64,000 bases of DNA from assembly GCA_020152595.1 (NCBI GenBank), contig JAIGNY010001673.1, positions 470,001-534,000 on the forward strand, written 5' to 3'. The first letter of the stretch is position 1. Every line of letters starts with the position of its first letter. This document shows positions 24,671 through 36,926 of the stretch, piece after piece. The position numbers and the translations under genes are program-made. Origin of the DNA: Chiridota heheva. Taxonomy: Eukaryota > Echinodermata > Holothuroidea > Apodida > Chiridotidae. The notes beneath the pieces were generated by a model. The model had not been told where the DNA came from and did not search any database. It worked only from the letters and a program-made list of their open reading frames with translations.

Positions 24671-25048
24671 CGGATTGTAGGCTTTCAGTCTGTTATTTAT
24701 GATAGTTTATTACTGTTTACTCTTTTTGTACAATCTGTTCCAAATATTTCACTCCAAATTTGAAAAGAAATCAATAAAATGAAATAAACAATTTGAATTA
24801 ATTTTGACAGGAGTGTTTGCTCTAGAAATGATCTAGAGCTTTTGACCAATTGACCAAATGTTATCTCTACATGTCCACAGACCTTAGACCAGAATTTTTG
24901 AAAGATCATTTTTTAACCTTTCTCTGAGGAGATAAGAGTGAAAGAAGTTGGCAGGATTTATGAATAATCCTGACAGCAAGGTTGATGTTTTTCCATACTT
25001 CAGATGACAGGAAAGGGTGACCTTAAAATTTGACAACACATTGTGCAC
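24671..25048. repeat. Tandem duplication, left copy
   Basis: It matches 25151-25471 in the same orientation at about 80-85%. Shared blocks are GTAGGCTTTCAGTCTGTTA, CCAAATGTTATCTCTAC, TTATGAATAATCCTGACAGC and GGTGACCTTAAAA. The left copy is about 55 bp longer. Confidence 0.8.
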
Positions 25049-25150
25049 CCATTCCCCCAGCTGTAACCCTTGTTTAACTTAAAAGATAATCTCAAATAAC
25101 AATCTCAATAGCAATTTTTCGGAGTTTTTCTACTCTCAAAATTGTTAAAA

Positions 25151-25471
25151 TATCAGATTATAGGCTTTCAGTCTTTTATTTATGATAGTTCATTACAAAC
25201 ACAAATTTGCAAAAATATATGATTTTGACTGGGGTTTTTGCTCTTTTAATGAGCTATGAGAGCTTTTTGACCAATTGTCCAAATGTTATCTCTACTTGCC
25301 CACAAACCTTAAACCAGCTAAAAGATCATTTTTAAACTTTTTTCTGAGGACATACGACTGGAAGATTGGCAGGAATTATGAATAATCCTGACAGCAAGGA
25401 TGATGTTTTCCCACACTTCAGATGACAGAAGGAAAGGGTGACCTTAAAAATTTTGCAACACATTGTGTGAC
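25151..25471. repeat. Tandem duplication, right copy
   Basis: Direct copy of 24671-25048, offset about 450-480 bp. It ends 6 bp before the stop codon of the exon candidate at 25477-25689. If that exon is real, this copy would lie in its 3' UTR. Confidence 0.8.
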
Positions 25472-25476
25472 CTTAA

Positions 25477-25689
25477 TTAACCCTTTCTTCTCCTTGTGTG
25501 TGAAGTCTTTTTGTTGTCATTCATTGGGAGTAGTGGGACAATGAAACACCATGCCTCTGGGTGCAGATGACCCTGGGCTTTAATTTTTCGCTCCCAATCA
25601 TCAAGGTCCTTCGCTACACCTGAATTTGAAGGGGGAGAGCGGAGTTGTTTTGTTTGAACTTCGTTTGATGAGGTTAGTAGTTGAGTGTC
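25477..25689 (-). CDS. Candidate 3'-terminal exon, unrecognised protein
   Basis: On the minus strand the tract GCATTGTCCTCTTCAG (ending 25690) is a textbook acceptor. The frame then runs in phase 0 for 70 codons from DTQLLTSSNEVQ through AKDLDDWERKIKAQ and EAWCFIVPLLPM to RRRKG and TAA at 25479-25477. Local GC is higher than in the flanks. An inner CAG|GTGTAG could be an alternative splice point. No upstream exon was found, and the sequence just upstream (25696-25771) resembles a MITE arm. The protein is not recognised. It may be a genuine last exon or a chance frame. Confidence 0.3.
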   Translation of the reverse strand, partial: DTQLLTSSNEVQTKQLRSPPSNSGVAKDLDDWERKIKAQGHLHPEAWCFIVPLLPMNDNKKTSHTRRRKG

Positions 25690-25695
25690 CTGAAG

Positions 25696-25771
25696 AGGAC
25701 AATGCACAGATAAAAGACGGCGATAAAATGGTCAAAAATTGTTTTCCCTAAGAAGATATTCAAGTTTAAAG
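25696..25771 (+). mobile_element. Diverged MITE arm remnant
   Basis: GAGGACAATGC, then AAAATGGTCAAAAATTG, then AAGAAGATATTCAAGTTTAAAG follows the order of the fold-back MITE 5' arm. Strongly diverged. Confidence 0.4.
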
Positions 25772-26545
25772 CTTCGTCAGATTTAAAAAAAAGGAGTAAA
25801 TTTCCATCAGAAGATATTACTTTAAGCATATATGAGGGATAATAATACCCATGGTCACAATTCTCTTCCACAAAGTGTTTATGTGTGTGTGTGTGGAAGA
25901 GGGGGGGGGGGGGGAAGGGGGTTCAGGTGGAACACTATACTTCACCCCTAATGACCCTTAATGTTTGCACCTAAATCCAGGCAAAAATTGTACTTTACTT
26001 AAATCTCCCACTAAATTAGAAAGGATATGAATTAGAGCCCTGTCACTTACAAATCTTAACAATATTTGTGAATTCCATTGAAATTATTTTGCTTTGAAAC
26101 TTTGTGAGATGGTCAACAGGGTACCAACCAGAACAATGAAGTAACTATGAATAAACAATTTTCAAAATGTACATAGAAATTAATGAATGTATTTAATTCT
26201 GTATATATTAATAGATGTTAAAGGCCATGGACGTATAGCAATTTCTATACTGTTTGAAAGAGTATTAGATTCTAAAGACCTAACCAGAATTGGATATTTC
26301 CTGAATGAACCAAGATATTTGAGTAGTTTCAAGCAGTGGCTGCCAAACCAGGGTGGCTTGGGGTGCTTTAAGGTCCCTCAACAAACTAAAAAGGCAGGGG
26401 AGGATTAAGTCATGTTAAGCTCTAATTTGCAAATTTTGTTTTTGTTTTTTGATATCACCACATTAACTGATTAAAGCAGATTTGAAATATGCTTGAAGCA
26501 AGTCAACTGCATTTTTATGTATGACTTTAACCACTGGTCCAATGC
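25772..26545. other. Spacer
   Basis: A short GT run followed by poly-G lies at 25882-25913. No supported gene. Confidence 0.4.
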
Positions 26546-26612
26546 CTGTTATCGCAAAGCTTCTGGGGGCTTTGCCCCCCTGAGACTCCACTAGGAATTT
26601 CCCCTAGACCCC
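26546..26612 (-). repeat. GC-rich dispersed repeat fragment
   Basis: AAAGCTTCTGGGGGCTTTGC and CCCCCTGAGACTCC are the opposite-strand form of the GCAAAGCCCC family seen at 850-1000. A short fold-back MITE 3' remnant (ACTAAACTAATCCTTCAAG) follows at 26742-26783. Confidence 0.5.
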
Positions 26613-26822
26613 ATCATACCTGGACTGTACACACTGTGCACTCCAACAAGAAACATCCCCCTCCTGCACCCACCCTCCCCTGCAATTGATTTTGTTCTGC
26701 TGATGGTGGTTTTTCCATTGTTCTTTTGTACTCTATCTTACAAGATAGTTTTGTGGAACCACTAAACTAATCCTTCAAGATAATCCACCCTCTTTTAGCC
26801 TTCTCGCCTAAATCCTTACCTC

Positions 26823-27377
26823 TTGAAAGGATTAGTTCAATGGTCAAGTAAGTCCATCGTGTATGAAAGAGGACTTCAAAAGTATTCAAAAATCTTATTC
26901 CATTAAGGAGATATCTAAGATTAAAGTTTGGTATCATTTGTCTAGAAACGACTGAAATCAGACTAGTTGTGATGTCATAGCCTCAAATTCCTCAAAGTCT
27001 TTATATATTGTATCATATTTTGTCCTGCGATTTTGTTGTTTAAAAACTATGGGATATGTCAAGAAAGTAGTAAAACTGAATCTATGAAGTGTAGTAAGGG
27101 TATTCGAAGAAAGTTTGAGGATAAATGATTTACATAGTGACAAAATTAACTTTCTTTGAAGTATATTAACAATTGTTAAGAATGTGAGGATGAAGACACC
27201 AACTTTCCACCGTAGAATACTACCCCAGTCATTTCTACACACATAAGACAGAGCTTTAAACTTTAATATCACCTTAACAGAATAAGATTTTTGAATGCTT
27301 TCTTCACCATTTTGTTTCTTTTGAAGTCCTCTTTAAAAAAAAGATAGACATAAATGACCATTGAACTAATCCTTTAA
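26823..27377. mobile_element. Fold-back MITE, complete copy
   Basis: 555 bp from TTGAAAGGATTAGTTCAATG to the inverted ACTAATCCTTTAA. The long arms contain CTTATTCCATTAAGGAGATA and the inverse ACAGAATAAGATTTTTGAAT. The core has CTAGTTGTGATGTCATAGCC and TTAACAATTGTTAAGAATG. Non-coding. The 104-codon minus frame inside is a shadow. This is the cleanest copy for the family length. Confidence 0.8.
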
Positions 27378-28701
27378 GTAGGTAAGCTTACATTCTTTCT
27401 TGATATATCACTTCCAAAGGAGTTCCTTTTCTTCATCTTTCTCCAATCATATCACACCTCTCGTTAATCCAGACATCTGTGACCCTTCAAAAGGGCACAG
27501 TCATTTTGTATCTATTTCTTCCCTCTTGTAATAATGATGATGATGACATCCCCTGGGTACCTTGAAACATTTGCAGTTTTTAAGACCAATGACTCCCTGG
27601 AGTAGAATAAAAAAATATATAAAAAAACTTGATAAAGATAACCTTGTAATAACAGGAAGTGTACAAATATGTCATCTTAAACCTGTATGACTAATTTTTG
27701 AACACATTTAATTTGTTTCTTTCTTTCAAAAAATAAAGAAAAAAATGAAACTTCATGACTTGAGGCATACTTTTCGGTAAGAAGATTCATTTTGTTGTTT
27801 TGATGAAGATGAAAAAATGGATAATTTCATGAATAAAAATGATAGATTATTTTTTACGATAAGATAAAAGAACAATTTGAAGAGAAGCAAAAGGATATCA
27901 TTTGTTCACAAATGTGTTTTACAAAATAGAAGTGAAATTAAATTATTTGTAGTGATGTAGGTTTTGGGAAAAATGCATATCTGTTTTGGGGGTACATGTA
28001 GGAAAATGGCCTCTTTCTGATAGCACTTTTATGCTTAAAAGGGAGGCTGCGGCATGATGGGAAGATGTATTAATCCACACATCCTTTGGTAATCTACTTG
28101 TTTGTCATTTGAGAGGAAAACCTTTTTGTTTCAACTCAATATAAATCTTAAAATGTTATTAATTGAACTGGGAAAGGAATTGTCTTATGAAAATAAGATT
28201 TTGTTTTTGCCTGTAGGCAAATTATGTCATTGTGTTGCATATATATACTTTATAAAAAAAGGGTTTAGATTATTTCTTAAACAAAGAGTAAGATGAGGAA
28301 TCCCATTTTTTACTCTTTGAAAACTTTTTGTGTTTTACCTTTTGAAATGAGCTTGACATACTGATGCTTAATAGTCTTTCAAGGTCATGGGTGGGTTTGG
28401 TCCACTGAAAGTGGGAGACAAAGTCACACATGAAATTTGCCTACATATGTTTAGTTTATCGAGAAATGTTTAACTTGCCTAAAAAAAAAAAAAAAAACTA
28501 TAAAAGAACCGGACCTAAATAGCTGCACAGTGATTGTTGAAAAATATATTTAAAAAACAGTTTTATTTATTCAAAAGTTAATTTTCTTTCAGCAATGATA
28601 GTATTTAGCAAATCATATGCATAGATCAAGAAAATTCATGTACACACACCGTATCTGCAATGTTCAGTTGATCAAGAAATGATAACCCCCCCTCCCCCTC
28701 C
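27378..28701. other. Single-copy-looking AT-rich DNA
   Basis: No gene or repeat recognised. Poly-A runs occur at 28482-28497. Confidence 0.4.
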
Positions 28702-28905
28702 AAAAAAAAAAAGAAGAAGAAGAAGAAGAAAGCAGCAGAAAAAGAAGAAGAAGAAGTCTTAGTCTAGAAGAAGAGGAAGAAGAAGAAGAAGAAGAGGAAG
28801 AAGAAGTCTTAGTCTAGAAGAAGAAGCAGAAGTCTAAGTCTAGAAGAAAAAGCAGAAGAAGAAAGCAGCAGAAGAAGGAGGCAGTGGCAGCGGCAGCAGC
28901 AGCAT
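28702..28905 (+). repeat. GAA/AAG purine tract with GTCTTAGTCTAGAAG spacers
   Basis: About 200 bp of nearly pure purine, AAG triplets broken three times by GTCTTAGTCTAGAAG or GTCTAAGTCTAGAAG (28756, 28808, 28830) and fading into GCAGCAG. Long GAA runs can form triplex DNA. Confidence 0.9.
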
Positions 28906-29639
28906 AGCTTAACAGCTGCAGAGATTGTGCTTTTTTGATTACAAAAAAAACTTCCCGGCCAAAATCAGCTTCAAATTACTCTAAAACCAGCTGATAAATC
29001 ATTTCATTAAGCTTAGCTAAATATAAGTAAGTTATGCTTAACATTACGTACGATTAGAAAAGGCAAATTAATATAAATTGCCCTCAAAATACGGGAATTC
29101 CAGCTACAGTACGGCATTGTTTTCAACTAGAAGTTACAATGCAACTTTGTTGCGATTGCGAATTCATGGGTCAATTTAAAACGAATCACTTGCCGTGTAA
29201 ATGGGGCATCGTGACTAATTGTCTCATTTAAAAAAAAAGAAAATTCACTTTCAAACAATGCTTTAGTTTTGCAATTGTATTTTGATGAGCATGCTTAAAA
29301 ATAAAAATACAAATGTTTTTCAACATTTTTCTACGAAACTTTTCTATGAAAAAATCAGCGAAAACCTAAAACTGGAGTATCATTAGAAAGCTTGAGATAT
29401 TGTCTTTCTTTCTGGCCGCATATGGAATACCAGTGATCAACTACGTATCAGCGCAATGTCACGTCCCAAAAATTTCACACGCCTTCAAGTCTCTGATATA
29501 GCATTTTTATTCGTCTCGTAATTCAATCAAATTTTCATCAAATTGCATAGTTTTGGTCTTATATGAAAGGTAATACTACACAAATGATTAATATTATACT
29601 AACTTTTAGATATGTTTAACAAAAGTAGTAAATATCGTA
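28906..29639. other. Single-copy-looking DNA
   Basis: No recognised feature. Many stops in all frames. Confidence 0.4.
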
Positions 29640-30122
29640 AGTTAAAAAGAAGTATTTTTAACACATTAAGTTGTGAGTTTTGAAAATAATAAGTGTGCAT
29701 GCTCGCAAATCGCGAAGTTGTAAAATCTGTGGTTACACATCGCATCGGGCAAACGTTATTGCTTTGGCCTCCCTATATGAGTTTGATTCCCAGCAGAACT
29801 ATTTTCCTCAAATTTTGCTTCTCTTTTTTCTAACATTTTGCTAATCTCTTTTTTTCTCTCATTGAAATTTTTGTCTAGTGACTACTATTGTAGCATTATC
29901 AGAGTAATATTTCACTTTTAGTTTTTGACAAACAAGTTGAAAAAAAAAGAAAAAGTTTGTCTTTTCTTTATAATGTTATGCACTGTGCATGAAACTTTAC
30001 ACACACAATGTGCTACTGCACTGTCTGACTGTACAAACAGGGAGGTTACGTGCGTTCCTCAACCGAAAGTGACGCAAACCGTCTCATCACACAATTTTAT
30101 TGAGACAAGCCTCCCTCTTTAA
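29640..30122 (+). mobile_element. tRNA-headed SINE of the CCTCTTTAA family, plus orientation
   Basis: The head 29727-29802 has a box B-like GTTTGATTCCC (29781). The body carries TATTTCACTTTTAGTTTTTG, CACACACAATGTGCTAC and CCGAAAGTGACGC. It ends GAGACAAGCCTCCCTCTTTA. It aligns with the reverse complement of 18883-19398 throughout. The left boundary is approximate. Confidence 0.6.
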
Positions 30123-30823
30123 AACAATGCTGCGTTACTGTCATAAAGACACAGATATGCACTCAGTTCCGACTCATTTCTTTACGGACTCATCGGCTTG
30201 CAACAGGTTTTCTTTGAGAAGCTGCCACTTTATCATTTGTCATCAGAAAATTCAATTAGCGTAAAGGTGATTTTTTTTCTTTTAATGACTTGTAGGGATT
30301 CTCCCACACTGCCCCATTACTCATCCTGTTTTAACCAATGGGAACCACATGTGTGGGAGCGAGAGACGATTTATGGTGGTCAGGAACAGAATTAAATCTG
30401 CTCACCACCTGTGAGAGGGAAACTTGTGGACTGAAATGAAATTCAATTTTTAATATTGTGTGATCTGCTTGAGAGTACATTTCTATGGTTTGGGTGCTTC
30501 CCTTGTCAAATTTTTTTTTGGGGGATAGTGGGTGATGAGGAGATGATGGGTATATCTGTAAAACTTTAAAGAGACAGAGTAGAGAAATATAATTTTAAGA
30601 TGAAATGTACATCTTTGCATCTGGATTAAAGCTTGTTCAAATCCTATAAGGAGTAAAAGATAGGACAAAGCATGTTTTTAACCCCCTTCTCTTTACTCTA
30701 TAGGCTGTCAAAGAAAATGAAATTTCAGTCCCTGCAGTGCTGAACTTGAATATCACATTTCCTGCAGGATATTGTCCCCTCGCCACCCCACCAGTCTCCA
30801 AAAAAAACAAAAAAAAAACAATA
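30123..30823. other. Spacer with one good acceptor-like site
   Basis: CTTTTAATGACTTGTAG at 30281-30296 resembles a strong splice acceptor and is followed by about 110 bp open in two frames (one reads LPHCPITHPVLTNGN). No matching donor is convincing, so no gene is called. Confidence 0.35.
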
Positions 30824-30922
30824 AACTGGCTATGACTTTTCTTTTCGTACCCAAATTAAAACTGAGCAGTAAGATAAGTTTACTCGTTCTTCTTTCTGGC
30901 TTTTTATATATATTTTTTATTG
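30824..30922 (+). repeat. Unexpanded copy of the palindrome arm
   Basis: AACTGGCTATGACTTTTC to CTTCTTTCTGGCTTTTTA matches both arms of the inverted repeat at 31041-31563. It ends in only a few TA units instead of the long tract. Flanks hold C/A-rich CCCCTCC and CAAAAAAC repeats. Confidence 0.8.
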
Positions 30923-31040
30923 TATAGCAAAAAAAGTCATTAATATTGTCCCCTCCTCCCCACCCCTCCCCTCCCAAAACAGAACAAAAAAAACAACCCC
31001 CTCCTCCTCCCAAAACAGAACAAAAAACAACAAAAAAACA

Positions 31041-31563
<523 letters not shown>

Positions 31564-31593
31564 TTGTTTTTGTTTTTTTGTTTTTGTTTTTTT

Positions 31594-31790
<197 letters not shown>

Positions 31791-32376
31791 AAAAGTTATT
31801 ATTATTAATGATTTTTATTATGTGCAATGACAGCCATTTTTCCTTCTGGAACTTAACTTATTTAACAAAATGTATTCCCTTTGAAAACATACTCTACAAA
31901 ATGTGATGTCCCACTTTTATTTTGCAATAGATATGAAATACATCAAATCATCCCTGTCAACAAGGCATATTTGTGCGGAACCTGTAACTGCAAAGTGTCA
32001 TTTCTACTCACAAGTTTTGTACATCTTTCAATTTAAAAAACATAAGGATCTTTCATCGGGTTGAATTTGAAAATAATCCCTGAAGATCATGGAAGACTTT
32101 TGTCCATTATTCCACTTAAATGTGAGATGATAACACCACAGATAGTATCCTTACAGGGGAAAAATATTTGTTATAATGATTTGTAGATTGAAAGGGCATT
32201 TTCAGTGACAAGAGGGGTTGGATATGGAATGGGTGGGAGAAGGGGGGGGGGAGGTTGTGTAAATACTTTTTAAAGACATATTTCCAAAGACATTAAAACT
32301 ACATTTTTTAACTCATGGTCTAAAATTGTTCATTTAAGTCATTTTTGTAGCTGCAAATTTCAAAAAGCACAAAAAG
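31791..32376. other. Spacer
   Basis: No recognised feature apart from a poly-G run at 32244-32252. Confidence 0.4.
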
Positions 32377-32563
32377 ATGTTATATGTCCCTCTCTGCTCC
32401 ACTTGCAACATCGATCTGTCCATCAAGTATATTTTCGTAATCTGTCCCCTTTACCAGATCTCTTCTCTCCTCACTCTCCCTAATCTCGGACCTATTCGAA
32501 AGCAATTCTTCCTCAAACATCATCAACTTCCTCCGCAACAACAAGCTCTTCCACCACATATAA
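32377..32563 (+). mobile_element. Non-LTR retrotransposon C-terminal fragment (zinc-knuckle/tail region)
   Basis: One frame reads CSTCNIDLSIKYIFVICPLY. After a frameshift another frame reads SDLFESNSSSNIINFLRN, then KLFHHI, and stops at TAA 32561-32563. A Cys-x2-Cys...His-x-Phe-x2-Cys-Pro-x-Tyr motif followed by I-x-F-L-R-x2-x-L-F-x-x-I-stop is the usual extreme C-terminus after the RNase H domain in I/Jockey-like LINEs. No upstream RT is found, so this is a 5'-truncated, frameshifted relic. Confidence 0.6.
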
Positions 32564-33029
32564 GCTCCCCCCCCCCCTTCTACACTTAACCTTACACCCC
32601 TTTCTTTTCACCTAAATTTGTTCTCCCACATTTCAGCTTTTCCCCTTTATCTTCCTTACAAACCTTCTACACTATCCTTACTCTTACACCACTATTTTTA
32701 TTAACATCCTCTTGGCACATTTGATTCTGACTGTCACGGTGCAGTTACAACAAACCAAACCATGTTATAAAAAGTAATAATGGAACCCATATTGTTTCAA
32801 ATTTAGCACAAATTCTGATTTTTCAGTCAGGGTCAGAAAGTGCTTCCTAGTGCTGTCTCTAACAACGGTGAAGGGTACTGTAATTACCTCTCACAAAAGC
32901 CTGACTGTCCAAAATATGTCCAGGTTATAAGCTAGTCAATTGCTGGACTCATAATCAGGGTCATAGTTCCCCCTCCCCCACCCCACCAAGGCAGCACGGC
33001 ATTACTGTGCCCCTATTTCACTGAAATGC
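32564..33029. other. Spacer, probably LINE 3' flank at left
   Basis: A C-rich stretch (32570-32760) may be the LINE 3' UTR. No other signal. Confidence 0.35.
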
Positions 33030-33217
33030 ACATAGTTGTTGGTGTTGGTTTTACCAAGGTATATAACATCCCAACAGATATCCATTGGAGTATTTACGTC
33101 AAGAGGTCCACGGCTGTTTTATTAACCAGTGGTGGAGCACTGCTTGGAGATCCACCAGGAATCGAACCCGGAACACTAGATTAGAAAGCTGAAGCGTTAC
33201 CGCACTGCCAGGGAGAT
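33030..33217 (-). mobile_element. tRNA-headed SINE, minus strand
   Basis: The minus strand starts with a tRNA-like head (33217-33148). Box A is TGGCAGTGCGGTAACG and box B is GGGTTCGATTCC, which is consensus. A putative anticodon loop with TCT suggests an Arg-like origin. The body continues with CCGTGGACCTCTTGACG and ATATCTGTTGGGATG. Arm pairing is imperfect and there is a long downstream body, so it is a SINE and not a working tRNA gene. Confidence 0.65.
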
Positions 33218-35268
33218 TCTTTTGCTTTTCTAACTATCGTGCCTTTGGCAATCCAGCCTGCAGTGGCACTTTTCAATAGGTCATTTATACAACCCTGACA
33301 ATAGCCAGATTACAGTTGACTATAAATGAAAGTTTCTAAGGGGGTTACGCCCCCATGATTTCGAAGTCGATGGAGGACACAGGCACATGGGTGGGCAAGA
33401 TAACTAATGAACCCATCACAAATGAAATAAAAGAAATATTAAATTTGCTTAAATATTATTTGATAAATGTATACTTCATCTTGTGTTTGGTACCTGGGCT
33501 AAACTTAAATTCTATCTGCCCTGGGAGAATATATTTTGAGATCTATTTTATTGGCACTTTCACTTTCCAAAAGCCTATACTGTCCCTTTAAGGAATGTTT
33601 TAACTATGAAAATCATCTGAAACTGAAGGAAGAGATGAGAGTAAAACAAACTTGAAGAAAATGGTAAATAAATGATTGCAATAGACAAATTTTCATAAAG
33701 TGTCAAAGAGAGGAGCTGTCAGTATGCGTAACAGATTTTAACAATGATACCCTATAGAGTTCGGAGAACCCTGTTGGAGTGATGTGGTTACGAAAAACAG
33801 AAAAAGAGTGAAGAAGACCAGATGATAGATTTATGAATTGCAAAGGAATCTTATAAAGGTGAAAAATATCAAGATGTTGAGAAATTGAATAAAAATTGAA
33901 TAAAGGTTAATGGAAGGAAATGAAATAGGGTGAAATGATGAAGTTAACAGATATGACAGTGCATTATATTAGCAAAGAAAGGAGATACATGGGGAGATCA
34001 ATGTAAGTTGTCAGGTAGTGGAAGCGCAAAAGCATTACAATTAACTCTTGACCCGGAATGTCTGAAATAGCAGCATGTGATGACAAATTGAAATTTTCAG
34101 TTTCTAAAGAAAATGGTTTTATTTTATTTTCTCTTTTTTTTGAGCTGCTATCAGATAGTAGGTCCAGGATCTGACTCTTTAAGAGAAGAAATGAAAGTTA
34201 ATTGTTGGTAGACTTTAAATGTTTGTATTTAAAGCATTCTGCCAAATTATGTCAGATCGAGGAATTATGAGATGCCCCCCAAAAATTAAGCCACAACTTA
34301 TTTGTTAATCGCGGCAGGGGGCATGTAAAAATTGAGAAAAAGAATGTGCGTTAAAACCCACAAATTGGCTAAAACCCATGCTTGACAATTGGCGAAATGG
34401 TGAAAAATTGGAACAGAAATAGCTATGACCTTTTTTATCTTCAGAATTTTTTCATATCGGGGCCCAGATTTTAAGATCTTTTTATTTTTGGGTAATGGTA
34501 TAAGAGAGGGTGGGGGGGGTGAAGGATGGTGACTATGATACCTGTTGGCCTACCCTTGTATCTGCCAGTAACTTCATTGCAATTTTTGACAATTATCAAA
34601 ATTGATGATGCAAAAAGTCAAGTGATTTTGAAGGGAAACATCTTGTGTTCTTCTTCAGTTCAAATAAAAATTTATACCTGTTTTAAGTTGTTCTTTCAGG
34701 CAGTAACCTCATGTTGTCACGATGGTGACCTCACAAAAATCAAATTTTCATGTATCTGAAAAAGAAAAGAAAAAAAAGTTTGAATAAAAAGATAACTTCA
34801 ATGAATTCTAAACAAATTCATAAGTTAAGTTACTTCTTCATTATCTGAAGCATCAATCATATAAGATAGTGCCCCCTTAGGTGGTTATATCATGGTAATG
34901 TACACCCTCCTATCTCACCCTTATCAGCCTACCCACCAACTTCATTAGCTCCCTATTTGTTTTGATTTAATTTTGTATTTGCCCCTCAAACCAAGATGGT
35001 AATGGATACACTTTAATCTTGACAGTCTGCCATTTTCTTTATCTCTGATCTTTTCTATTTAAATCTTTCCCCTGTTGCAAATAAGGACATACTGTCATCC
35101 CTGGTTTTGTGGTCATATTTGTTTATAATTCATTTTTGCTACATCAAACTTTTTTATTAAATCACATTATTTCCCTTCAATTTACATATCTGCTGAAGAT
35201 AAAAAATAAAAATAAAAAGAACTTGTATTCAGAGAGATAAAATGTAAGAATTTCTTGGATACTGACTG
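33218..35268. other. Single-copy-looking DNA
   Basis: About 2 kb with no recognised element. Open frames at 33355 and 34526 look random. Poly-G at 34509-34518. Confidence 0.4.
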
Positions 35269-35480
35269 GGGTGGGGTGGATTTGGGGTGAGGGTAGAACA
35301 GTACATCTGTGGGTGGGGTGGATTTGGGGTGGGGGTAGAAGAGTACATCTGTGGGTGGGGTGGATTTGGGGTGAGGAATGAACGGTACATCTGTGGGTGG
35401 GGTGGATTTGGGGTGAGGGTAGAACAGTACATCTGTGGGTGGGGTGGATTTGGGGTTGGGATAGAACAGTACATGATGAC
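35269..35480 (+). repeat. 42-bp minisatellite, five units
   Basis: Unit starts at 35301, 35343, 35385, 35427 and 35469 (GTACATCTGTGGG) give an exact 42-bp period. The body is GGGGTGGATTTGGGGTGAGG. 42 is a multiple of 3, so 14-residue repeats appear in open frames on both strands. There is no evidence that it is translated. Confidence 0.93.
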
Positions 35481-36442
35481 GCTTTTTATGAAATCCCTGA
35501 AGGTGTGACCTCCCACCTGTGTAGATGTGGTTTAGGAAGTGATGTAAATCCATGCAGAATATGTGGTAATTTCCATTAAAAACAATTCTTAATATCAGAA
35601 CTGATGGGACTGCAAGGACAGCAATAGAATATATAATCTTTAATTTTAATTTAATCTTTTTTTTAAATATTTTTGTGATATAATCAACAATAGAATATAT
35701 AATCTTATACTATGAATATTTAATCTTTTGTGAAAGCAGATAATGGGTGGTTAGATAGTTGTTTAGAGAAAAACCGAACAACATACACTTGGGAAATTTA
35801 CTGGTGGCTTTGGCAGGGTCCATTTCTAAGAGGGGGGGGGGGATTCCTGCCCTTCTTACATATACCCTTTCTCCAGGATTATTTTGATTTAAGGAAATAT
35901 CTCTTTTGGTTTTAGTGAACTGGCAGCTGAAAAGTGCATTAGTTGTTGTGCGTCTTAAAGTTTCAAACAGTCAGACCTGCCAGGTCGGGTTAAACTTTTC
36001 CTCTTTATTCTGAAAACCACAAGTAATTATAGGATCACATTTTCCTTATCAATGGCTCCATTGTATTCATTCTCCTGTTGGTCCTGAGATGTTGTGTAAG
36101 TTGGTGTTGAGTATCATATTAGCAATGGATGAAGTCCTTATTGTTTGGTTGAGTGGTTATTTTAATCAAGATAAGTGGTCTCATTATTTGCTACAGTAAG
36201 TTTGTGGTTATGATTTGCTGGAACAAATTTTTAAAGAAAAGGACAAGTCATGGATGGCATCTTTTTCTTGAGTCTCAATACTATTTGAACATACTTTTCA
36301 TGCACATGATGGTATTGTTGAAAATCTTTGGTACGAATGCTCAAAGTAGTCATAATTCTTATAAATATTCATGTATTTTGTGATGAAGAGTATCTGAACT
36401 GTGTTGTTTCAAAATTTCCCTTTTCGACCATAGCTTCTTTAA
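35481..36442. other. Single-copy-looking DNA
   Basis: Contains a short direct repeat (ACAATAGAATATATAATCTT at 35619-35643 and 35686-35707). No gene signal. Confidence 0.4.
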
Positions 36443-36926
36443 GAGTCCGGTAGCATGCCTATTAATAGGAACATAAATGTTTCTAAAAATGGGAACATTT
36501 TACTACATGGAAGCCGCCATTTTGTGATATTTCCCATGATCCTTTGCTATCCTAACGTTAAAGCCTTATGCACTATTACATATTTCAAATTTGAAATACG
36601 TCTGGGAAAAATATCTTTGCTAGGGGAAACTTAAAACTAATGAAAATACCTTCATTACTGTCATGGCCACAACTTTTCCACTCCTATTTGAAATCTTCAT
36701 CACGCCGTTTTCAAAATATTATAAAAAATAGACAAGCTAGGTTTTTAGGTGCGAAACAGCCATTTTAAAAATTCAAATGTATTTCAACACAATGATTTTT
36801 AATATTTCAAGTACATAAATTAGAAACTATGATTTTTTTTTGGCAACATCTGAACAATATGGCTGCATGACTTCAATAGTTTGTGTGTTATAAATCTTCC
36901 TATTAATAGGCATGCTTCCGGACTGC
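36443..36926. mobile_element. 484-bp MITE with TTAA target duplication
   Basis: TTAA at 36439-36442 and 36927-36930 flanks a body whose ends are inverted: GAGTCCGGTAGCATGCC and GGCATGCTTCCGGACTGC, each extended by the palindrome CCTATTAATAGG. The interior is AT-rich and non-coding, with GGAAGCCGCCATTTTGTG. A TTAA duplication with short TIRs fits a piggyBac-like non-autonomous element. This is inferred from the ends, and no transposase is seen. Confidence 0.75.

Noticed and set aside
33148..33217. Functional tRNA gene on the minus strand
   Set aside because: Boxes A and B are good, but the acceptor and anticodon arms pair poorly and a SINE body follows.
35182..35553. Repeat-containing frames on both strands (14-residue period)
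   Set aside because: A 42-bp minisatellite explains the open frames in both directions.
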